The position numbers and the translations under genes were made by a program. The notes under the pieces are model-generated. The model made no database searches. It had not been told where the DNA came from and was given only the letters and a program-made list of their open reading frames with translations. 64,000 nt of DNA from Galerina marginata (taxonomy: Eukaryota > Basidiomycota > Agaricomycetes > Agaricales > Galerinaceae), in assembly GCA_023014335.1 (NCBI GenBank), contig JAECYW010000004.1, positions 992,001 through 1,056,000 on the forward strand, written 5' to 3'. Positions 56,309 to 64,000 of the stretch are shown here, piece after piece (positions within the stretch are counted from its first letter, which is position 1; each line of letters starts with the position of its first letter).

Positions 56309-58878
56309 CCTTGCCAACAAAGGTTTAATTGTTATGGCGGGGAAATTTGGCGAGCTTAAAGGCCAAGTAGCAGCATAGCAACACCACGGGTAAATATAAG
56401 CAAGTGAAAGAGGACAATGGCAGGGATATGGGAAGAAAGAGGATGGACAGAAGTGGGAACAGAAGCACTGCACTGGAAAACACCGTGTGCTGCGCCGTGA
56501 CAGCCATGACGGTCGACAACCCAGAAGGAAACAGTAAGTGTGTAAGGGGGAAATGATTGAGGCGATGGCCACACGGCAAATCCTCAGACCGGCACCAGCA
56601 GAGGGGACGGCTTGAACTGAAGTTCTAAATCGCCCCGGATGGCGCAGCTGAGGGTTAGATACAAAAGGTATCAATGAGGAAATAGACGAACAATAGTGAA
56701 GAGACATACCAATATTGACCGTCATGTACCACGCCGTGGTAAGAAAAGACGACGAGATGAGGAGGGAAGGAGAGAAGGAGGAAATACAGAGGACAGTACG
56801 GGCGAGAAAGACTAGGCACGTAAACGAGACGAACAGCATTGCTCTGTTCGTCTCCTCTGACGGGTGCGGCTCAAGTGCAGGCACTCGCACCACACGTGTA
56901 GCCGACGAGAACCAGCAGCTCCTCCCACACCGCCGTCGCGCCTCATTCTCTCGTCGTCGTCTTCTTTAGGTGATGGTTGAGGCATGCAGGTGGCACATGT
57001 GCTGGTCACAGTCAATCTGCCTTGACGCGGAGCTCGCCATTACTCGTCGACATGGCGCATGCAAGCAGCAGTAGCAGCGCTGCTCGTTTTGACTCGGCGG
57101 TAGTTATCGACGGGGCAACGACGAGGCATCCGTGGTTGGAGGAGCCCTGGAAAGTATGCAATGTGAGCCGAGTCTATGCTACTCGTTCGCAGCGCACCTG
57201 GCGGGTCTCTCACTTCCTGCGTCTCCCCTTGTGTTCCATATTCCCCCCTGAACAGCCCACTGGTTGCAGGGGAGCTCACGATGTAGCAGCGTGTTGTTTG
57301 GCCTCCATTCGCATGGAGAAACATGATCAAAATACGTAGTGCTAGTTGGAAGGCATATATTAGTAACAAGAAATACTAATTCACATTTTGAGGGTCTTGA
57401 GGCGCAGGCGGGCGGGCAAGAGAGACTGGTGGTAGTGGAAACGTTGAAGGTCAAAGATCACAGCACTGATGGCTATTAATGCGCTAATCGGACCCCGGCC
57501 CGAGCGGATGAGCGATCCCCGTCGACTAAACCGCGTTGCCTTCAGAATTTTGTTACAGCTCTCCTGAGACCAAATCGGGGCTCGAAATTTGACATATGCG
57601 TAGGCCCGTATACTTTAATAAACTCTGTCCCCTATAATTCTCAATATGCGACTCAATGAGGCTTAAGAAATGAATATGTTGTCTGCCTACATTGAGCGCT
57701 TTACTGGGCTCATTTCTAATTTATAAATTATGAAAATTTACCTGCACATAAAGGTTCATATATTTATTGAGACTGTCCCATTAGAATTTCTTGGTGAAGC
57801 CCAGGAACAATGAAATATTGTCCGATATCCTGGTTATTTTACCTGCAAAGTCTCAAAAAGATCTCCAATGTTCTACAGACACTCCTGGGTTCAAATCATG
57901 CCTTCAGAGCTCAAAATTTGGCAGGAAGGTAGTAAATTATTCGGATAGAATACCTATTTCTTTACAACTCTAATACCCTGCTGCTGAGCCGCGCAGAACA
58001 TCGAAATGTTATCTGCTGTAGCCAATGTCACCTGCCATTAGGTTTACCGGATTTGGCATCATCTGTGATCCACCATATTCTCCTCAATGGCCTCTTCCAC
58101 AACGCGGGCTCCGATGTTCTGTGGATGAAAATAATGCATATGCATTGATAGAACGTCCATATCTTTTTCGTGACAGATCCGTCCGATATTTTTGAGACCC
58201 TGGTCAAAATCACGACCGATTCGCGTAGATAAAGGCAGACTGACTGAATTGTGCGCGCCTCGCGCGCTGGAAAAAAACCTTGAAAATTAGTAAATTTTGT
58301 TGCGTAGTAAAGGACTCTGAAATACTGTCTATGTGCTTGGAAAACAATAAAAACCAGTATGTCTCCATTGAAACTCTCCTTTTCTCCCTTCTTCTTCTTT
58401 TCTTTCCTCTTTCGGATACCCAGTACTATGGGGGAGAACCCAATCTGAGGACTAAAAGGTTATTTACATATTTAAAATTTTCAACCCAATTTCCAGGTGA
58501 CCTGCGATCAAGTTTCATATCCCAGTACTATCTTCGAACCACCACACACGGCGAGATAAATGCTTCCTCAGACGAAGATTGTACACATTTACTACTGACT
58601 TGGGTAGCCCGGAGCGCTGGTAAACAACTTGAAGTCAATACTTAAGTACCCGAATGACTGGACGACAGCCTATGATACCGAGTCTCCAAGTTCCTCCACA
58701 ATCACCGTCAAATTGCTAGGGAGGGCGTCAGATACTGCTGCTTCTCGTAGATTGAGAACTAGACGACAACCCTATTCGAAAGCGAGAGCAGTCATCGGTG
58801 AATGAGGAATTTGGATTGATTATCAACAACTTACGGTTAGAACCAGTGAGACCATAATGAAGCTTTTAAGGAGAGGGA
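56309..58878. other. Sparse region, no supported gene
   Basis: Overlapping frames up to ~200 codons occur on both strands at 56.3-57.4 kb, but they overlap each other and show low-complexity or Cys/Ser-rich reading typical of chance. At 57.5-58.0 kb two decayed, similar stretches contain CTCGAAATTTG / CTCAAAATTTG words, a likely old repeat. Nothing is assignable at 58.0-58.8 kb. Confidence 0.35.
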
Positions 58879-60504
58879 TTACAACTTGAGTGGGGAAATT
58901 AAAAGGATGAGAATGGTATCGACGTACGGTTGGTAAAGGAACACTAGAGGACCCACAACATGAGATGTAGTGATAGCACCAGCAATGAGTGTGACTGTAC
59001 AGAAAAATTATGAGGACCTCTGCAAGGTGTTAGAAAAGACTTACTCACTAACGACACTAGTGAGAGATCAATAACCATTCAAATGTGTCATTTTTGAGGT
59101 AATAACTTACGCTATAAAGCATATTGTTCCATCTTGAAGGAATGCTTTTGCAAGCGGTGGGAGTCGTGCACGACGCCATCCAGCATGTTGTGTTTCTAAA
59201 GCGGACTGAAGAAACTTTACGATTGTCATAAGAAAGCATATAACTGAGAACATTCCAGAAAGTAAGCGTAAAAAAACTTGGGTAAGCGGACGTTCAGTGC
59301 ATACCTGCAACAGCTATTGAGGAAGACCTGTCGGGTACGGGCAAAGACATTCAAGCGACAAGTAAGTTAGTTATTAGTAAAGTTATTCACCAGCCAAGAA
59401 TTACACCTCTGGAAAGGTTTGGTGCCGTCAAGCAGCCCAAGACCGGTGTGTCCGGCGGTGCGAGATATGTAGCCTGCACCAAAGGTTTCCCGAATTTGAC
59501 CGCAGTAAATAAATGTACCTAGAAGGATATGAGCAAGCCTTGCAAGGAAGAGTAGTACAATTTGACACACTATAAATTCGGCTGCAAGTTGAGCCAGATC
59601 GTCAGAAATGTTGCTTCCGAAGAGCCACAAAAATAAACCTAAAAACATAGCGGACAGGAAAAAAAGCACTAGCAGAAATTTAGGGCTCAGATCGATGGCA
59701 GTGAAGAAGCCAGATACCTGTATAGCTTTTGCCATAGAGGGCATACAATCGTAATCCCATTATCCCATTTACGGCCAACAAAAGGACCGTGGTCGAGCCT
59801 CTGATAAAACCCTTCAGCAAGAGCGCCAGCAAATTCGGTAGTCGATAGACATACAGCGAAAGACTAAAAACAAAGAACACTTGGCACCTGATAGATAGTC
59901 CAGATAAATCATTGAAACGTCGAGAACAAGGCAAATAAAAAGAACAATACAGCTAGAAATGAGCGGTGGTCAATCGTAAGATTTGGGTTTATTGAAGGCC
60001 GGCCTTACGTAGGTTGATGTTTGAACACTTGAATGGACTGGAACTCGCGCGTCAGAGGGACTTAGGATAGTGGTAGGTCGGCAAACTCACAGGCGGTGTA
60101 TATCCTGACGCACAATAAGCCTTAGTTTAGACAAAAGTAGTAGCACGCACGCAGCTTGGACGAGGCCTAAATACCTCAGTTGAAGGTACAAGACTTTCAC
60201 CAAGGACCATGTCCCTCTTATAACATGCGATATCAGGTTCAGCACGAATCACGTATAGTAAAGGAAGTCACCTCCACATGTGCGCCACCTGGTGGACAGC
60301 GATGAAAAACGGTTGATAAGACTGCAGTTTGAATATTGACCGACCTCCAACGGAAATGTAGATATAGTATCGTATATGAGCACGACGAAACAGGACACTG
60401 TGAGTTGGGTCAGGTCTTCGGTGGAATTCAGTGAATAGATAGAACTTACTCCAGACATAGGACACAATCTCTGAAGCCCGGAGCTCGTCCACCACCTCGT
60501 CCAT
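58879..60504 (-). CDS. DUF6533-type multi-pass membrane protein
   Basis: Minus-strand gene from ATG 60504 (an in-frame ATG at 60522 is an alternative) to TAA 58879-58881, with about eight short introns. Early exons give MDEVVDELRASEIVSYVW, then LTQLTVSCFVVLIYDTIST, FPLEV joined across an intron to AHMWR, and GTWSLVKVLYLQLRY. That W-...-TF-EV-IW...W-L-K-LYL-RY pattern is the N-terminal signature of the large basidiomycete DUF6533 family. Later exons give transmembrane segments including IMGLRLYALYGKS, and the tail is LISPLKL. The family has six to seven predicted helices and no established function. Internal exon borders were not all resolved. Confidence 0.7.
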
Positions 60505-62981
60505 AATGGAAAGAGAACGCACCAGGGTAAAAAATGGGCCAGAATTATCGTTGCTACACCCAGGTCTCGTGGACTTTTATACGTGCGGTTCCTTGCGCGA
60601 TTTATTGTGGGGTTAACCTTGATTCCCACCTACTTTTTCTTGTGCCAGGCTTTACGGCACCTTGAAGTTAGACCTTTACAGCCCTGCATTGTTTTTAGTG
60701 GTCGATTATCGACTGATGATGGAAGAAAACCCTGTTCGATCTAACAGAGAACGTCCGACAGGAAGAAACTTGACGCAAAGGATTCATATTGAGTATTGAT
60801 TCCATGAGGTTATGGTACTCCGCCTGTTTGAACAAATAGGATGGTAGTCGACGAAATACCAAAAGAGGGTGACTAGCCTGCAGGAACTTAAGAATAAGCC
60901 TTGAGCGACCCATAATCACGTGGTAAGCAATTGATCCATCGTTGTTCCGATGTTCGTCCGTCCTCCAACCACAGCTATGAATAACTGCTGTCAACTAATC
61001 GTCAACTTCAGGTCAACTTCAAACACTTTATTTTCCCTCGATGGGAACCTGCAAGGTATGATACAAATTATGTCCTATCGACTGGGTCCTCGACTCTCTC
61101 CCCCTTCATTTCACTGACCAAGACATGGAATTTTGCATTGAACAAGAAACAGGAGTTTTCGCCATCTTGTCCCTTGCTTTTGGCACCTTGGTACCCCGCC
61201 AATGGAAGTTCCTTCGAGCTCAACCGCTAACAAAGGCTTGCTCACGGACTACTCAAGCTTCTTGAGACTTGGACCTCTGTGCCGGACCAGCTCCACACAG
61301 ACTGGCGTCCGTAGCAAACCTGGCACCGAAAATAAATGAGGACGGCGACGCGTGCATCAAGGAGGAAAGAAGGGACTCACTACGGAACGGGAGCATCATC
61401 ATTCCTAATCGCCTACGGCTGCTCGTCGTCGTTCCCCTCCATTTCCCACATGCTTCTCTTCGTTCGGGTCATCGGCGATCGTATGCCGCCGTGTTCGGGT
61501 TCGTCAACTTGTCCGCCGTCACAACCCCTGCAGAATTGATTGAAACGGCGCAGCAGAAGACAAGTGAAGGCGCCAAACGACATATGCATTATGATCCTTT
61601 GCAAGAAAGGGGAAGGCAATGTGGTTCGACGGCCGAGGTTTAAGTATGTAATAAATATTACTCTGGCTTCACTTATGTGTACACTTGGATTGCTCCATAG
61701 CTCGTAACTCGCTTGGCGTATGAACGCCACGTTTTTACATCCTTATCTAGTATGATCCCGCCGCCGTATCGGTGGGCATTTTCTACGTATATAATGTGTC
61801 TACTTCTCGTATGGTACCACACACACACACACTCACTCGTTTGTAACCCTTCCCATTCATACCAGTCATTTTCCACACAAACGAGTTCCCGCCTGGTGAG
61901 GCAGTCAAAGATACACGGTCGATCGACAGTTTGCTCTGACTCTTAGCGCACTAGGAAGTCATCAGTTCGGCCCATTCTATTCGCGCACGCAAGCCGCCTC
62001 GTTTAGGCGCCCGGAAGTCGCTCGTCAGCGCATCATTGGAAGTTGCCAGTTAGGGGCATGCAGCACGCGTGTTACTGCATTGTTCGAAGCCGCTTGGTAG
62101 GCGCACACACACTCTTGTTATTATATAGCTTTGTCCGCCAGTTCTGGAGCCCTTGGAAGTCGCCGTACGTTTAGGCGCCCGCAGCCCCGCCCGTATTTTT
62201 CTCATCGGTGCCGCATAATCACACAAAAATTTAAATTCTTTTCTTAAGTTTCTTTGATTATCTGCCTGCGCTCGAGGGGCTATGTTGGCATTATTTATGC
62301 AACTCGCTTGGCGTATGAACGCCACTATTTTACATTCTGTCAATCCGCATCTAAATTCTAAATTTTAATATGATCCGTCTCCGTATCAGTACCCGTTTTC
62401 TACGTATTTAATGTCTCTACTTCTCGTGTGGTACCACACTCGTTTGTAACCCTTCCCATCCGTACCAGTTAATTTTCACAATAAGATCAACCTAGTGGAC
62501 TGCTGTACCAAAAATCCTTGACGAGCGGATCCCCACGGCGCCGTACGGCTCATATAATAAGTTCATAAGGCCGATGAACATCCTCCGATACCTGTCACTG
62601 TTTATGATAAAGATTGTAAGTAAAGATTTTTAGCTCATAAGGGAGTTACCAGTACATATTTCACTACAAGTAGGTAGAATAAAAGATGTGCTCAGACGAT
62701 CTAAACTACGGAGTCAATTCATTGGAAGGCATAAATAGAGTGTCGACGATGATATTGATGAGGTCTTAATTCAGTTTCCTCTTAATGGAAGCACAGCACG
62801 GCAGTTAGGACATAGACTGAGTATGGACATCTTTTATTAAGTAGTTAGATTAGACACTCAGTATCAGAAAAGATCACACAAACACACTGTTTATATATTT
62901 TAAAGAGATAATTGGTATCATCATCATACAGGTACAGGAGGGAAGAGGGATGCAGTGCGGCATCATAAATGTGGTGCGCGG
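60505..62981. other. Region with weak frames and a diverged direct repeat
   Basis: No supported gene. A 99-codon minus frame at 60695-60994 and plus frames near 61.3-61.6 kb show no recognised motif. A diverged direct repeat of about 175 bp is present at about 61698-61875 and 62298-62480 (shared words: ACTCGCTTGGCGTATGAACG, CACTCGTTTGTAACCCTTCC). Between the copies, GTTTAGGCGCCCG words also recur (about 62002 and 62170). There is a (CA)n run near 61820. Confidence 0.45.
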
Positions 62982-64000
62982 CTAAGCTTCACCTTCGGAG
63001 TCCGTCACGGCTATATCTTGACTTGTCCCGTCATCGTTTTCATTGCGATCGATGTCTGACGATAAGGTGCGCCAAGTCAATGCTACAGGAAGAGGGAAGG
63101 GGCTGGAGGACCGCATTTCGCCTTCGGACTCCGTATCTTGTCCCACTGAATCGTCACTGTCGGAATCACTGATCACAATCACAGCCCGTCGGACTGTAGG
63201 TCGGATTTCATCCGCAAGACGTGTTGTTGCTCGGTTCTGAGGCCGTTCAAGGTCAGTTTCGGAGTCGCTGATGTCGATTACGCCAACATAAGCTACAGGT
63301 CGGGTTTGATACGCCGACCGTGTTACTTCTGCGCTCAGAACCCCTTCGTTGTCGCTGTCGCTGTCGGAGTCGTTGACACCATTTTGTCCATGAGCGGCAG
63401 GAGCAGCGGGATAGTCAGGTCCATCGAAGAGGTCTTCAGAATCATCACCTGACCCAGATGCGACAACAACGTGCCGGCCATAGATGTCAACGTGACGTTG
63501 CGTCTGGCTTGGATAAGGGTCGCGAATGATGACTCTATGCCGAGGGCCTCTGACATTTGGGGCAGAGCCTCGTTGGAGGAAAGTACGGGGTGGCTGGAAT
63601 GAGTTCGGAGCCAAACTCCCAAGAATAAGGTTGCCTGGATCACTGACGGGAGTGGCGTTAACGTGACGAATTGGACCAGCACCAGCAACCGACGCCTCGG
63701 CATCGAGCTCCATTTCCATGCCGTTGACGGTGGGGTTGGCATTTATTTTGGTAGTAGTGCAATCATTGGACTGCCCTAGAAGTTACAAATTGTCAGTCTG
63801 CAAGCGAGGTAGCTAGAAAAGTTTGTACTGGTGATAGGAGATGCAGCGCGCTCGGCAGGAGCACGATTTGGTTGAAGTTGAAGATCTATACAATCCTCTG
63901 CTTCAAATAAAGCGCCATTAGTTACAAACGCTGCTGGTGAGCCGAAAGCTGCGCACCATCAGGGAAGGAGCTCATCTGTGCGGCGAAAGGGTAAATCCGG
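62982..64000 (-). CDS. Acidic protein with SUMO-interaction-like motifs, 5' end off window
   Basis: The last exon runs from about 63772 to the stop at 62982, with an acceptor CTTCTAG upstream. A preceding exon (..FEAEDCIDLQLQPNRAPAE) at about 63840-63960 ends at GTACAA, and the gene continues past the right edge. The product is Ser/Asp/Glu-rich, with two hydrophobic-acidic motifs, VGVIDISDSETD and AVIVISDSDSDD, matching the SUMO-interaction motif pattern (V/I-x-V/I-V/I followed by acidic/Ser). No catalytic domain in the visible part. It could be a SUMO-targeted or chromatin-associated factor, but the identifying domain may be outside the window. Confidence 0.6.

Noticed and set aside
56294..56893. 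199-codon minus-strand frame
   Set aside because: Cys/Ser/Leu-rich composition without motif, overlaps frames on the other strand, and begins in the copia relic's flank.
57885..57900. GGGTTCAAATC, like a tRNA T-loop/B box
   Set aside because: No A box, acceptor stem or anticodon arm could be folded around it.
1..64000. CRISPR arrays, riboswitches, bacterial operons, rRNA or tRNA genes
   Set aside because: None seen; the 68-bp tandem repeat has no spacer structure and the gene architecture is fungal.

Overview
The window reads as repeat-rich nuclear DNA of an agaricomycete-type basidiomycete. The signs are genes with many 50-65 bp GT-AG introns, a KDZ-superfamily DNA transposon, a DUF6533-type multi-pass membrane protein, Ty3/gypsy elements with basidiomycete-like pol, and families of lineage-specific genes. 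Most of the 64 kb is mobile DNA; host genes survive as islands or as broken pieces. All gene models were built by hand from splice signals and reading-frame continuity.

Layout. (1) 1-15576: a Ty3/gypsy chromovirus whose 5' LTR lies off the left edge. It has gag, a 4.7 kb long-TIR insertion between gag and pol, pol with one nonsense codon inside integrase, an unrecognised 844-aa sense ORF, a polypurine tract and a 349-bp 3' LTR. (2) 15577-18972: a spliced minus-strand host gene whose 3' part is cut off by that LTR. (3) 19.1-20.7 kb: an ATTCCG-rich patch and the 3' end of an exosome RNase PH-like subunit. (4) 20682-39707: a 17.3 kb LTR retrotransposon with two 1744-bp, almost identical LTRs, inserted into a pre-existing solo LTR of its own family. 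Target duplications are visible for both events. (5) 39.9-44.2 kb: a tandem duplication of a two-gene unit, then a small convergent gene. (6) 44795-55080: a complete KDZ transposon with ~560-bp TIRs, a target duplication, an apparently intact 1003-aa transposase and two accessory genes. (7) 55.1-64 kb: a 68-bp tandem repeat, a Ty1/copia relic, a DUF6533 membrane protein gene, a sparse repeat-bearing region and a gene with SUMO-interaction-like motifs that runs off the right edge.

The strongest candidate for an undescribed system is the 17.3 kb retrotransposon. Downstream of gag, protease and pol it carries five intron-containing genes, all antisense to pol (330, 175, 202, 216 and 501 aa). All sixteen introns join in frame. 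One product has a Zn2Cys6-like cysteine array. The whole element, LTRs and coding regions included, is saturated with ACGG/CCGT, and both of its visible insertions used CCGN target sites. A self-encoded DNA-binding or targeting/anti-silencing system is a testable hypothesis, not something the sequence proves.

A second unusual signal lies in the first gypsy element: hairpins with different, compensating stems but the same 7-nt loop TGTTTCG, two before and two after its extra ORF.
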